From Lachnospiraceae bacterium (GTDB lineage: Bacteria; Bacillota; Clostridia; Lachnospirales; Lachnospiraceae), in assembly GCA_017936885.1 (NCBI GenBank), contig JAGBEO010000011.1, positions 1-64,000 on the forward strand: a stretch of DNA of 64,000 bases, in the 5' to 3' direction. Positions 55,241-64,000 of this stretch are shown piece by piece. The first letter of the stretch is position 1. Each line of letters opens with the position of its first letter. The notes below the pieces were generated by a model. It was not told the DNA's origin. It saw nothing but the letters and a program-made list of their open reading frames with translations, and searched no databases. Made by a program: the position numbers and the translations under genes.

Positions 55241-57088
55241 ATGAAAAGGAAAGAATACTGTAAGAAATATGAGAACTGCATACTGACATTGAGTATCATG
55301 CTTTTGAATGTGATCCTGATGGGAATCTGCTTTGATTTCTATTATGATCTCAATGATGATACGATGATGAAGGATATTATGTCCGGCGTTTATACGGGAA
55401 CGCCGGATGGTCATAATATGCAGACACTCTATATTTTAGGTGCAGTGATCGATTTGTGTTATAGGCTGTGCGGGAGAATTCCCTGGTATGGCCTGTTTTT
55501 GTGCTTATGCCAGTTTGGGTGCTTCTATCTGCTGGGGGTGAGATTGACAGGATTGACGGAGCGCAGGTATCAGGCTGTTTCAGCATTAAAAGAAGGAAGC
55601 TGCAAAGACCTGACAGGCAAGGTCCTGGTATTGCTGATCTTATCGTTGTTTCAGTGGGGCGTGTGTCTGCCGCATCTGGTTAATGTCCAGTATACGATTA
55701 CCTGTGCGGTCATGTCGGCTACGGCGATTTTTCTTTTCGTGACCACCCCGGAGACAGACAACGCTAAGCAATTTGTGATAAAAAATATTCCGTCCATACT
55801 TCTGGTTATCATCGCTTACCAGCTTCGCACGGAAATGCTGCTTTTGACCCTTCCCTTTGTGGCGCTGGCGGGGATGTTTCGCTGGGGGGAAGAGGAAAAA
55901 ATATTCACGAAAGAAAATTGGAAAAAATACGGCACGGTTGTAGGAGTTATGCTGGCAGGAATGCTGTTGTCCCGATGCATTGACTTTATAGCCTATGGCA
56001 GTCCGGAATGGCAGGGTTTTCTGGATTTCTTTAATGCGAGAACGACGGTTTATGATTTTTATATGGAAGTGGTCACACAGGATGAGTTTGCAGCGGATTT
56101 AGAGCAGATTGGTGTAACGCCTGTGCAGCAGACGCTGCTTCGTAACTATAATTTTGGGTTGGATGATACCATTGATACCCAAATGCTTGACCGGATAGCT
56201 GATTATGCTGCGGATACGGTTGGCGGTTCTAAGGATTGGGGTGCTGTTTTTAAGGAGAAAAGTAAGGTTTATTTCTATCGAATCTTTCACACTGGGGATG
56301 CCCCATATAATTTCATAGTGTTGTGGGCTTATGCGGCAATGCTGGCAGCAGGATTAGGCGCAAGCTTTGAGAATATTGCGTTTGAGAATACTGCGGCTGG
56401 GAAGGCAGAGAAAGGAAACAGGATTCGCAGATATGTTTTTATAGGATTGATTGTACTTGTAGCGGTAGTACGGACTGCTATCTGGATGTTTCTTCTGATG
56501 CGGGGACGCGACCCGGAGCGCATTACCCATTCGATATATCTGGTAGAGTTTGCGCTGTTGACTGCCGGATTTGTGCGCCGAATTTATACATGTGAGACTA
56601 AGAATTATATGTTGCACGGTATGGTGGTTTGGCTTCTGATACTTGTCGGGGCAAATCTTATGAGCGGAATACAGACGGTGCAGTATGATCAGAGACAGAG
56701 AGAAACAGTAAATCAGGACTGGCAGGATATTGATGCCTATTGCAGGACTCATCATGACAATTTCTATTTCGAGGATGTGTATTCTACGGTAGCATTTTCA
56801 CAGAAAATGTTTACAGAGGTAAATAATACATTTGCCAATTATGATATTTTGGGCGGCTGGATGAATAAAAGCCCTCTTTATCAGGAAAAAATGGCGCAGT
56901 ATGCTATAGATAGCGTGACGGATGCACTTTTGCATCAGGATAACGTATACCTTATTATGTCAGATAAGGAAGCCGCTGAGCAGGGATTTGACTGGATGAT
57001 AGATTATTATGCCGACAAAGGGATTACGGTGAGCGTAATTCGACGGGATACGATTAATGAAAATTATGCAGTGTATGAAGTGAAGTAG
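55241..57088 (+). CDS. Polytopic membrane protein of unknown function
   Basis: 615 aa, about 10 helices with a soluble C-terminal stretch from residue 480. YDLNDDTMMKDIMSGVYTGT near residue 40 and DGHNMQTLYILGAVIDL are conserved-looking and acidic, placed in the first extracytoplasmic loop. It could be a GT-C protein. The first AT-rich ATG follows CATGTGTAG, with no strong ribosome site seen. Neighbours are wecE upstream and the acetyltransferase downstream. Confidence 0.55.
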   Translation: MKRKEYCKKYENCILTLSIMLLNVILMGICFDFYYDLNDDTMMKDIMSGVYTGTPDGHNMQTLYILGAVIDLCYRLCGRIPWYGLFLCLCQFGCFYLLGVRLTGLTERRYQAVSALKEGSCKDLTGKVLVLLILSLFQWGVCLPHLVNVQYTITCAVMSATAIFLFVTTPETDNAKQFVIKNIPSILLVIIAYQLRTEMLLLTLPFVALAGMFRWGEEEKIFTKENWKKYGTVVGVMLAGMLLSRCIDFIAYGSPEWQGFLDFFNARTTVYDFYMEVVTQDEFAADLEQIGVTPVQQTLLRNYNFGLDDTIDTQMLDRIADYAADTVGGSKDWGAVFKEKSKVYFYRIFHTGDAPYNFIVLWAYAAMLAAGLGASFENIAFENTAAGKAEKGNRIRRYVFIGLIVLVAVVRTAIWMFLLMRGRDPERITHSIYLVEFALLTAGFVRRIYTCETKNYMLHGMVVWLLILVGANLMSGIQTVQYDQRQRETVNQDWQDIDAYCRTHHDNFYFEDVYSTVAFSQKMFTEVNNTFANYDILGGWMNKSPLYQEKMAQYAIDSVTDALLHQDNVYLIMSDKEAAEQGFDWMIDYYADKGITVSVIRRDTINENYAVYEVK

Positions 57089-57243
57089 GATATATAAAAG
57101 GTCAGCAGTCTGTTGTGTAATGAAGGCACAAGTGTATTCTGCGGTTTGAGTAAGTTGGTTTTGGAAAGTATGCAGTAGGCTGGCTGGCAACGTATCTGAG
57201 GAAGCCATGAAATGAAAATTGAATATGCATATGGAGAAACTTT

Positions 57244-57813
57244 ATGAATAGCACAGTTCACTTACGCCCTATGACGGTTGCAGACACCTCTAAAATTGTC
57301 ACATGGCGCAACAAAGATTTTGTCAGGAAAAATTTTATTTATCAAGAACTTTTTACCGAAGAAGGGCACTTGTCATGGATTAAGAATCAGATAGAACCCG
57401 GTCATGTGGTTCAGTTCATTATCTGTTTAAACGATGGCAGGGAAATCGGCAGCGTCTATTTCCGTGACATTGATCGGGAGAATAAAACCGCAGAGTACGG
57501 CATTTTTATCGGAGAAGAGGATGCCATCGGCTGCGGCTACGGTTCGCAGACAGCCCGGCTGGCACTGGAATATGCTTTTGGGACAATGGGACTGGAAAAA
57601 GTGTTTCTGCGGTTTCTGGCAGATAATATAGGAGCGCGCAGGAGTTATGAACATGCAGGATTTCGTTTGATAGAAAATAGAGGGGAAAAGGTGAACCTAA
57701 AACAAGGTGAATGTCAGGTCTTATTCATGGAGATTGATAGAAATGCATGGGAAAGTGCGCCAAAAGCAGGCGCGCTTCTTCATAGATCTGAACAAGAAGA
57801 TATGACGTTTTGA
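57244..57813 (+). CDS. GNAT N-acetyltransferase, PseH-like candidate
   Basis: 189 aa. VHLRPMTVADTSKIVTWRN with the WRN motif and FVRKNFIYQELFTEEGHLSW, then GREIGSVYFRDIDRENKTAEYG and the acetyl-CoA loop GCGYGSQTARLALEYAF. The pattern is RimJ-like and resembles PseH, which N-acetylates the 4-amine before PseG. It could equally acetylate the WecE product, which lies two genes upstream. Assignment to either is inference. Confidence 0.65.
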   Translation: MNSTVHLRPMTVADTSKIVTWRNKDFVRKNFIYQELFTEEGHLSWIKNQIEPGHVVQFIICLNDGREIGSVYFRDIDRENKTAEYGIFIGEEDAIGCGYGSQTARLALEYAFGTMGLEKVFLRFLADNIGARRSYEHAGFRLIENRGEKVNLKQGECQVLFMEIDRNAWESAPKAGALLHRSEQEDMTF

Positions 57814-57826
57814 AATGGAGGAAAAA

Positions 57827-58774
57827 ATGAGCACGCTGGTCAGCTTTGTAATTCCTTGCTATCGCTCGGAACAGACAATAGGAGAGGTAGTGGAAGAAAT
57901 CAATAAAACTATGGAGGATATGCCTCAGTATACTTATGAGATCGTGCTTGTCAATGATGCATCGCCGGATCAGACTTTTGAGGCGATCAGGGAATTGTGC
58001 CGGAAACAGTCCAATATCTGCGGCGTGAATCTGGCGAAAAATTTCGGGCAGCACGCGGCGTTGATGGCGGGATTTGGTTATGTACGGGGAGATATCGTAG
58101 TGTGTCTGGACGATGATGGGCAGACGCCCGCCGATGAGGTCGGCAAGCTGCTTGAGAGCATTGAAGAAGGGGCTGATGTTGTCTACGCCAGATACGCGCA
58201 TAAGCAGCATTCCGGCTTCCGCAATTTCGGCAGTAAGATCAATGAGCTGATGACCCGTGTGATGCTTGGAAAACCAAAGGAATTATATATTTCCAGTTAT
58301 TTCGCCGCCAAGCGGTTTGTGGTGGAGGAAATGATGCGCTACCAGAATCCCTATCCTTATGTGATCGGTTTGGTACTGCGTTCCACCAAAAAGATTACCA
58401 ATGTGGATGTTAACCACAGAGAGCGGGAGATCGGCAAGTCGGGTTACACCATCGGCAAGCTTCTGGAGCTTTGGTTCAACGGCTTTACGGCATTCAGCGT
58501 GAAACCGCTCCGGTTGGCAACCGTGATCGGTGTCATTTCCGCGTGTACGGGATTTTTATACGGAATTTATACGATTATCAAGAAATTTGTCAATCCGGAT
58601 GTGGTGGTCGGCTTTAGTGCGTTGATGGCGGCGATTGTCTTCTTCGGGGGCATCATATTGCTGATGCTCGGTATTATCGGTGAATATATAGGACGTATCT
58701 ATATTTCCTTAAATAATTCGCCGCAATATGTGATCAGAGAGAGTATTGATGAAAGAGATACAGTGGAACATTAA
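57827..58774 (+). CDS. GtrB/ArnC-like polyprenyl-phosphate glycosyltransferase
   Basis: 315 aa from ATG 57827, 5-6 bases after GGAGG. GT2 domain: SFVIPCYRSEQTIGEV, LVNDASPDQTFEAI, NLAKNFGQHAALMAGF, LDDDGQTPADEV. Two C-terminal helices (about 225-250, 258-285). It is closer to ArnC than to the first GtrB-like enzyme. It could load a 4-amino-sugar from the WecE branch onto undecaprenyl phosphate. Confidence 0.88.
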   Translation: MSTLVSFVIPCYRSEQTIGEVVEEINKTMEDMPQYTYEIVLVNDASPDQTFEAIRELCRKQSNICGVNLAKNFGQHAALMAGFGYVRGDIVVCLDDDGQTPADEVGKLLESIEEGADVVYARYAHKQHSGFRNFGSKINELMTRVMLGKPKELYISSYFAAKRFVVEEMMRYQNPYPYVIGLVLRSTKKITNVDVNHREREIGKSGYTIGKLLELWFNGFTAFSVKPLRLATVIGVISACTGFLYGIYTIIKKFVNPDVVVGFSALMAAIVFFGGIILLMLGIIGEYIGRIYISLNNSPQYVIRESIDERDTVEH

Positions 58775-60584
58775 AATCAAATTGAATATTCTTGCCTTTA
58801 TTCTTGCAACGGCGGGAACTCTATGCTTTCCGCAGATTCTGAATCTGAAAGAAAACAGCTTGGGATTTACCAACAGCATTTTTTCGATCTTTGTATGGAT
58901 GCTGTGCTTTTATGCGGTTAAGATTTCCTTAGAAACGATCGATCTTCAGGATAAAAGAGCGTGGCGGATTGCGGTGATCCTTGCTTTTTTGTTTACGACG
59001 GCAATGCTGTTTGGCGTGCGTCTGGACTCTGTGGAAAATGTGAATTTTAAGGACATCGGTTTATGGATTTCCCTGCCTGTTTTAACATGTTTGTTTGCGG
59101 TACTGGTACGCAAATTTTGGAATTTTTTAGGCGGGATGGAGGAAAAAAGAGCCGCGCTTGCGGTGCAGAACTTTACGGTCCGGGCACCGAGGATGAAAGA
59201 GAAAACCGCCGATCTGCTGACTTTTTTGTTCCTGCTTTTATGTTGGCTTCCTGTGCTATTGGCGGTATATCCGGGATTTTTTGTCTATGATGCGCAGGAT
59301 GAGTATATTCAGGTGGCATCCAGAACGTTCACGACCCATCATCCGCTTGTCCATGTATTACTGCTGGGCGGCATGATCTGTGCCGTGCATAAGGTGACAG
59401 ATTCCTACAATCTGGGGATTGCCTGTTATACCCTTTTTCAGATGATTCTGGTGTCGGGGGGTTTTACGTTTCTGTTATCCTATCTGCGTAAGAAAAAAGT
59501 TTCCAAAACACTGCGGTTTATCAGTACACTTTATTCCGGACTTTTCCCTGTGATCGTCATGTTTACATTGTGTTCGGCAAAAGATGCGCTGTTTACAACG
59601 GCTTTGCTGGTGCTGTTAATATGCCTGCTGGAAATGAATCTGAACAGCGATGCTTTTTTCGCCTCGAAGAGGTGGATTCTTTTATCGCTGGTCAGCGCTG
59701 TAATGATGATGCTTTTCCGCAATAACGGGATGTATGCCTTTGTGGTGCTGATACCGTTTCTGGCTTTTTATCAGAAGAAATATCGCAAAAAAGTGATTCT
59801 CTGGGCGGTATTGGCGGTTGTGGGCTGCCTGCTGATAAACAGTGGTTTGAAGGTGGCTTTTCATGCGGATGACAGCGAGAATCAGGAAATTCTCACCGTG
59901 CCGATCCAGCAGCTTGCCAGAACCTATAAGTATGAACCGCAGGTTTTTACCGGGGAAGATGTGAATACTTTACATGAAATTCTGCCGGAAGAGGCGCTGG
60001 TCTTATATAATGCCAGACTTTCCGATCCGGTGAAGTACCGGTTCCGAAATGAGGCTTTCGCGGCGGATAAGCTCAAATACGTGAAGCTTTGGGCGAAGAT
60101 CGGATTAAAGAAACCATTGTCTTATATCAATGCATGGCTGATGACTTCTTATGGCTTCTGGTATCCGGACACAGTGATCAATGTCTATGCGGGAAATTCG
60201 GTTTTTACTTTTACCTATGAAAATTCCTCCTATTTCGGATATGAGGTGGAACTGCCGGGAGAACGTGACAGCAAGATCCCATGGCTGGCTGAGGTGTACC
60301 GCAGGCTGTCGCTGGAGATCGAGCAGGAAAAAGTGCCGATTCTGTCCATGCTGTTTTCACCGGGCGGATTGTTCTGGCTGTTTGCTTTCGTATTCAGCTA
60401 TATGTTGTACCGGAAGAACTACCATATCTTAATGCCGTGCCTTATGGTGCTGGCGGTGTGGCTGACGGTGATTTTGGGACCCACTTACTTGCCGAGATAT
60501 GTGTTGATCCTGTGGTTTGCGTTGCCGTTGTTTGCCGCGGTGCTTTTGGAGGAAGAGCGGTTTGGGAGGGTGGCTTCACACTGA
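58749..60584 (+). CDS. DUF6020-like polytopic membrane protein (GT-C-like)
   Basis: 611 aa from ATG 58749, overlapping the previous gene by 26 bases; an in-frame TTG at 58746 adds one codon. About ten helices. The loop VYDAQDEYIQVASRTFTTHH at about residue 180-197, followed by PLVHVLLLGGM, is the acidic extracytoplasmic loop; RNNGMYAFVVLIPF later matches the DUF6020 type as recalled. Coupled to the ArnC-like gene, so it probably uses the lipid-linked sugar made by it. Confidence 0.7.
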   Translation: MKEIQWNIKIKLNILAFILATAGTLCFPQILNLKENSLGFTNSIFSIFVWMLCFYAVKISLETIDLQDKRAWRIAVILAFLFTTAMLFGVRLDSVENVNFKDIGLWISLPVLTCLFAVLVRKFWNFLGGMEEKRAALAVQNFTVRAPRMKEKTADLLTFLFLLLCWLPVLLAVYPGFFVYDAQDEYIQVASRTFTTHHPLVHVLLLGGMICAVHKVTDSYNLGIACYTLFQMILVSGGFTFLLSYLRKKKVSKTLRFISTLYSGLFPVIVMFTLCSAKDALFTTALLVLLICLLEMNLNSDAFFASKRWILLSLVSAVMMMLFRNNGMYAFVVLIPFLAFYQKKYRKKVILWAVLAVVGCLLINSGLKVAFHADDSENQEILTVPIQQLARTYKYEPQVFTGEDVNTLHEILPEEALVLYNARLSDPVKYRFRNEAFAADKLKYVKLWAKIGLKKPLSYINAWLMTSYGFWYPDTVINVYAGNSVFTFTYENSSYFGYEVELPGERDSKIPWLAEVYRRLSLEIEQEKVPILSMLFSPGGLFWLFAFVFSYMLYRKNYHILMPCLMVLAVWLTVILGPTYLPRYVLILWFALPLFAAVLLEEERFGRVASH

Positions 60585-60628
60585 AAAGAGAGAATTGTTT
60601 TGGCATAAAGAGCGTATGTACAGCTTGG

Positions 60629-60657
60629 TTGTAAAAAAAAAGCAATCGTGATATACT
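60629..60657 (+). promoter_or_regulatory. Sigma-A promoter of the ligase-like gene
   Basis: TTGTAA (60629-60634), 17 bases ending TGA, TATACT (60652-60657). It leaves a 110-base AT-rich leader to the ATG at 60767. Confidence 0.75.
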
Positions 60658-60766
60658 AAACAATAATTATTTTGGTGCAGTGTGCCATTAAACATAAGGC
60701 TGCTGCATGTGATACTCTAAATGATAAAGAAATACAAAAAAATAGAATATAACTACGGAAAATAAT

Positions 60767-63250
60767 ATGAATCGAATAATTAATAGAAGACAAGCTGTCT
60801 GCGGTACCGTATGGATTATAGTGATATGTATTATGCTGGCTCTGTGGCCGCTTCGGCTAATCAACGAGACGGTAGTATCTGACAGTAATAAGCAGATGGT
60901 TATGGAATCTGAGGCGGTTACATCGGATTATGTAGTGAAGCAGATGTTTATCGCCCAGTATGACAGGCTGAAAAATATAGATATTTACTTTACGGACGGA
61001 GACGTTGGGAGCGGATTCAACTTCGTGCTCTACGATGCGGCGATGAATATTGTCATGCAGCAGGTTATCAGTACGGAGAATATGAAGCAGATACCGGGGT
61101 ATTGTACCGTTCAGGTGAATATCGACACAGAGGTCGGCAAGGAATATTACTATCTGATTCAGGGGCTGGATTCGGAATTCCGTGTGGCTTATGAGAACAC
61201 GGAGGATTGCGGTAATATTTATAACGGTACATTATATTATGGCGATGTGGAAGACACGGACCATTGCATGATTGCAGAATATGATTATGAAGTACCATTA
61301 CGTAAGGGCAGAACATTAGTATGTGATGCTCTCTTTGTGTTGTTTGGAAGTCTGGTTACTTATCTGACCGGAATTTATTACAGGAAGAAGCCGGAACGCA
61401 ATACGCTGCTGACGGTAGAGAAAGTATGCAAGGCAGTCTTGAATCCTGTAGTGATTGTGGCAGGAGCGGTGGCATGTATCGCCGTATATCCGTGCAGGCT
61501 GTTTACGGAGGATACCGTGTCTGTTATCTTCTATGAAGTGAGTATTGTGCTGGCGGTTTTAGTGGCTTTGTACGCAATTAATCACTCCCGGACCGGTTAT
61601 GCCACGGACAGATCTTTCTTTGATGTGTTAGGCGGGAAATGGCAGGATTATTTGCAGGCCGCTATGTTTGCAGGTGCGCTTTGGGCATGTTGCAATTATA
61701 TGAACGGTTTATATGAGATTCACCATACGGTAGCCTACAGGCAGATGCTTATTTTCTTTGCACTTGCGGTTATTGTAACCTATCGGTGCAAGGAGCTTTT
61801 TAACTGGATCAATTTGATTTATGCGGCTGCTGCGGCAGTGATCGGATGGCTTTATTATACAGATGCCATGGCAGCGTTGGAGGAACCGGAAGAGCTGGAT
61901 TATCTGGTCGTGAAGCTGACTACCTGGGTTGGTATTCTTGCCGGGTTTGTGATTGTCAATGTAATCAGGGATCTGATCGGAAAGAAAATAAAGAGGGTTT
62001 CCATCGCATATGGCATTTTAGCAGCGGTGTTCTTTACCCTCATTATTGTGTACCGTAATACAAGAGGATGGCCTATTTATCTTGTATGTGCTTTTACGCT
62101 GTTCTATTTAAGAATGGGAGCATGGCATAAAAAAGAAAGACTTTTGCAGAATATATGTAACGGTATCCTGCTTCATTTCGGTGCCATGGTAATATATTGT
62201 CTTCTTCATAGACCGTACATGTTTTACCAATACTATAGATATCCTTTTATCTTCCACACGGTAACAATTTCGGCGGTTTATCTGGCGCTGGCGGTATGCG
62301 CGGCGATGGTGAAGTTTTTGGACAGTTACCGGAGACGGCCTACTCTTGCGGGAACTTATAAAGAGCTTATTATGCTGGGGATTTCATCCGTTTATCTGTT
62401 GCTTACGTTATCAAGAACAGGTTATCTGGCTATTCTGGCAACTGCGGTTGTTGTGATTCCGGTCATCTGTTTTGCCATGAAGAGCAGATGGCGGAGAATG
62501 CTGCAGGGCATCGGTATGATGCTTGCGGCTGTGGCAGTGTGCTTTCCGATTGTCTTTACGGCGCAGAGGATTGTGCCTTCCATAGAGGCCAGACCGATTC
62601 TTCATGAGATCGAGGAGCTGCCTACGGAAATTGTACATGGCAGAGTGATGGATTCGAATTATTATATTACGATTCAGCGGTTTGTACAGGTATTCCAGAT
62701 GAAGGTACTGGGAATCCCGGAAGATCAGTGTGTGGAAGCTATCTGTATCGTGCGTAGTGACGGAGAACCTGCTTATATCAATTCTTACTTTAAAAATGTG
62801 GAAGAAGTGCTGCTGGCATCGGAAGAAGATATGGCGGCCGGCGGGGAAGAGGAGCAGGAGGATGATTCTTATACCAATGGCAGAATGGATATTTTTGCAT
62901 TGTATTATAAGAATCTGAACAAATTCGGACATGAAGACATGGGTATTATGGAGCCTGACGGCAACTTTACCGTACATGCCCATAATATATATTTGCAGGT
63001 GGCATATGACCATGGTATCTATGTGGGAATCGTATTTATTGTGTTGGGAGTCGGTACTCTTGTGCAAGCGGCGATTTATTATCACAGGCGTAAGGAAGAT
63101 ACCATGTGCGCGGCACTTCCGCTGGCGATTCTGATTTTGTTTGCCGTGGCGGGATTGACGGAGTGGATTTTCCACCCCTGCTGTCCGATCGCATACTGCT
63201 TATTAGTGACGTTGGCGCCGCTTTTAACGGATATGAAGAAGAGCCGTTAA
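60767..63250 (+). CDS. O-antigen-ligase-like membrane protein (Wzy_C superfamily) with a large extracytoplasmic domain
   Basis: 827 aa, longer than the usual ~400. One N-terminal helix, a beta-rich extracytoplasmic domain (about residues 30-185), then about ten helices. The late loop with HAHNIYLQVAYDHGIYVGIV is the Wzy_C ligase signature. The loop at about 640-710 carries an acidic stretch. By family it joins a finished glycan to another glycan, lipid or protein acceptor. It might act with EpsG or instead of it. Confidence 0.85.
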   Translation: MNRIINRRQAVCGTVWIIVICIMLALWPLRLINETVVSDSNKQMVMESEAVTSDYVVKQMFIAQYDRLKNIDIYFTDGDVGSGFNFVLYDAAMNIVMQQVISTENMKQIPGYCTVQVNIDTEVGKEYYYLIQGLDSEFRVAYENTEDCGNIYNGTLYYGDVEDTDHCMIAEYDYEVPLRKGRTLVCDALFVLFGSLVTYLTGIYYRKKPERNTLLTVEKVCKAVLNPVVIVAGAVACIAVYPCRLFTEDTVSVIFYEVSIVLAVLVALYAINHSRTGYATDRSFFDVLGGKWQDYLQAAMFAGALWACCNYMNGLYEIHHTVAYRQMLIFFALAVIVTYRCKELFNWINLIYAAAAAVIGWLYYTDAMAALEEPEELDYLVVKLTTWVGILAGFVIVNVIRDLIGKKIKRVSIAYGILAAVFFTLIIVYRNTRGWPIYLVCAFTLFYLRMGAWHKKERLLQNICNGILLHFGAMVIYCLLHRPYMFYQYYRYPFIFHTVTISAVYLALAVCAAMVKFLDSYRRRPTLAGTYKELIMLGISSVYLLLTLSRTGYLAILATAVVVIPVICFAMKSRWRRMLQGIGMMLAAVAVCFPIVFTAQRIVPSIEARPILHEIEELPTEIVHGRVMDSNYYITIQRFVQVFQMKVLGIPEDQCVEAICIVRSDGEPAYINSYFKNVEEVLLASEEDMAAGGEEEQEDDSYTNGRMDIFALYYKNLNKFGHEDMGIMEPDGNFTVHAHNIYLQVAYDHGIYVGIVFIVLGVGTLVQAAIYYHRRKEDTMCAALPLAILILFAVAGLTEWIFHPCCPIAYCLLVTLAPLLTDMKKSR

Positions 63251-63332
63251 ACGATGAAGAATTTCTCGGGTTGGCGCAAAGATTGTAACCGGTATGAAAA
63301 CTTTGGTTAACATCAAAAAGGAGGAACCCGGT

Positions 63333-64000
63333 GTGCTGCATGGTTATGGAAAAGGCATACCAGAACGGGATACCATTATGGAGAAAAAGAAAAATCCTTT
63401 TAATGTAAAATTATTTTATAGAAGAACCTGCCTTATCATATACGATATTATCAGCATTGTTTTGGCAAGTTATATGGCAATTCTGGTTCGTTATGAATTT
63501 CATGTGGATCAGATTCCGGATCACTTTATGCGTCCGGTTGAAGTGTTTATGCCGCTGAACATTATTTTGACATTGGTCATTTTCTACGGTTTTCATCTGT
63601 ACAGTAGTTTGTGGGCATTTGCAGGAGAGACGGAGCTGCAGAATATTGTAGTATCCTGTGTTTTATCGACACTGGTCAATGGTATTGGTATGCAGTTTTT
63701 CAAAATGACATCACAGGCGGTACCGAAGAGCTATTATCTTTTGTATATGTTTCTGCTGATCACCTGTATTTTTGCCAGCAGATTTTCTTACCGCTTTTTC
63801 AGAAGCATGAAGCATAAGCAGCAGAATAAGAAGAATCGTATTTCGGTTATGGTGATCGGTGCCGGAGAAGCTGCGAATGTGATTATCAAGGAGATTGTGA
63901 ACAGTAATTTCTCCACTATGGTTATCAAATGTATTATTGATGATGACAAGGGCAAATGGGGCAAATACATTCAGGGTATTAAGGTGGTCGGCGGACGGGA
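63333..64000 (+). CDS. FlaA1/CapD-type membrane nucleotide-sugar dehydratase (partial, 5' end)
   Basis: At least 222 codons before the right edge. The start GTG 63333 is chosen because AAGGAGGA lies 7 bases upstream; the first ATG in frame is 63378. About four helices (from about residue 30), then a cytosolic start with VMVIGAGEAANVIIKEIV (Rossmann). The family is UDP-GlcNAc 4,6-dehydratases with membrane N-termini, as in PglF/CapD. It probably feeds a diamino-trideoxy sugar. Confidence 0.85.
   Translation, partial: MLHGYGKGIPERDTIMEKKKNPFNVKLFYRRTCLIIYDIISIVLASYMAILVRYEFHVDQIPDHFMRPVEVFMPLNIILTLVIFYGFHLYSSLWAFAGETELQNIVVSCVLSTLVNGIGMQFFKMTSQAVPKSYYLLYMFLLITCIFASRFSYRFFRSMKHKQQNKKNRISVMVIGAGEAANVIIKEIVNSNFSTMVIKCIIDDDKGKWGKYIQGIKVVGGR

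Noticed and set aside
1-64000. CRISPR arrays, insertion sequences or transposases
   Set aside because: No array of regularly spaced direct repeats and no transposase motif was seen; the only broken genes are the AAA-ATPase and XRE remnants.

Overview
The window is a chromosomal segment of a low-to-mid GC Firmicute, most likely a Lachnospiraceae-type Clostridium relative. The evidence is an EpsG-family polymerase, a DUF3048 lipoprotein, a Spo0A effector domain, Shine-Dalgarno-rich starts, and sigma-A promoters of the TTGNNN-N17-TATACT type. Genus cannot be fixed from the sequence alone.

Layout. Positions 1-590 are the end of an rRNA operon: the 23S 3' end, then tRNA-Asn, tRNA-Glu and tRNA-Cys, then a terminator; no 5S gene is seen after the 23S. 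A chemoreceptor without an outside sensor domain (720-2018) and a DUF3048 lipoprotein on the minus strand follow. From 3.6 kb to the right edge the window is a very large cell-surface polysaccharide region. It holds nucleotide-sugar genes (rfbD for dTDP-rhamnose, gmd and fcl for GDP-fucose), and a stand-alone Spo0A C-terminal-domain protein at 10.4 kb. A 12.6 kb assembly operon (10.9-23.6 kb) carries a GtrB-like transferase, a WcaJ-like initiating transferase, a Wzz-like protein, an EpsG polymerase, and several GT2 and GT4 enzymes.

A pseudaminic acid (Pse) type pathway is spread over 24-57 kb: pseB, pseC, pseG (minus strand), pseF, pseI, and a GNAT acetyltransferase that could be PseH. It is interrupted by an AraC-ABC transporter-LacZ-hydrolase catabolic operon (31.8-40.7 kb), which sits behind a decayed AAA-ATPase/nuclease pseudogene. 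It is also interrupted by a minus-strand cassette of a PLP decarboxylase and an ATP-grasp ligase (42.9-45.1 kb), which lies between two truncated XRE-type regulator remnants, and by an AlbA_2/ATPase putative regulator (46.0 kb).

The right part (47.6-64 kb) has a possible GT52-like (sialyltransferase-type) transferase, an ABC flippase, a GtrA protein, an acyltransferase, a WecE-type aminotransferase, a second GtrB/ArnC-like transferase, several large polytopic proteins of GT-C appearance, an O-antigen-ligase-like protein, and a FlaA1/CapD-type dehydratase cut by the window edge.

Working model (inference): nucleotide sugars (Rha, Fuc, Pse-like, and a 4-amino-6-deoxy sugar) feed a lipid-linked polymer started by the WcaJ-like enzyme. 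GT2/GT4 enzymes extend it, the ABC transporter and/or an outside flippase exports it, and EpsG and/or the ligase-like protein polymerise or attach it. GtrA/GtrB proteins with the seven large membrane proteins may add side branches on the outer face. Internal sigma-A promoters in front of pseB, pseF, the ABC flippase, wecE and the ligase-like gene suggest several transcription units.
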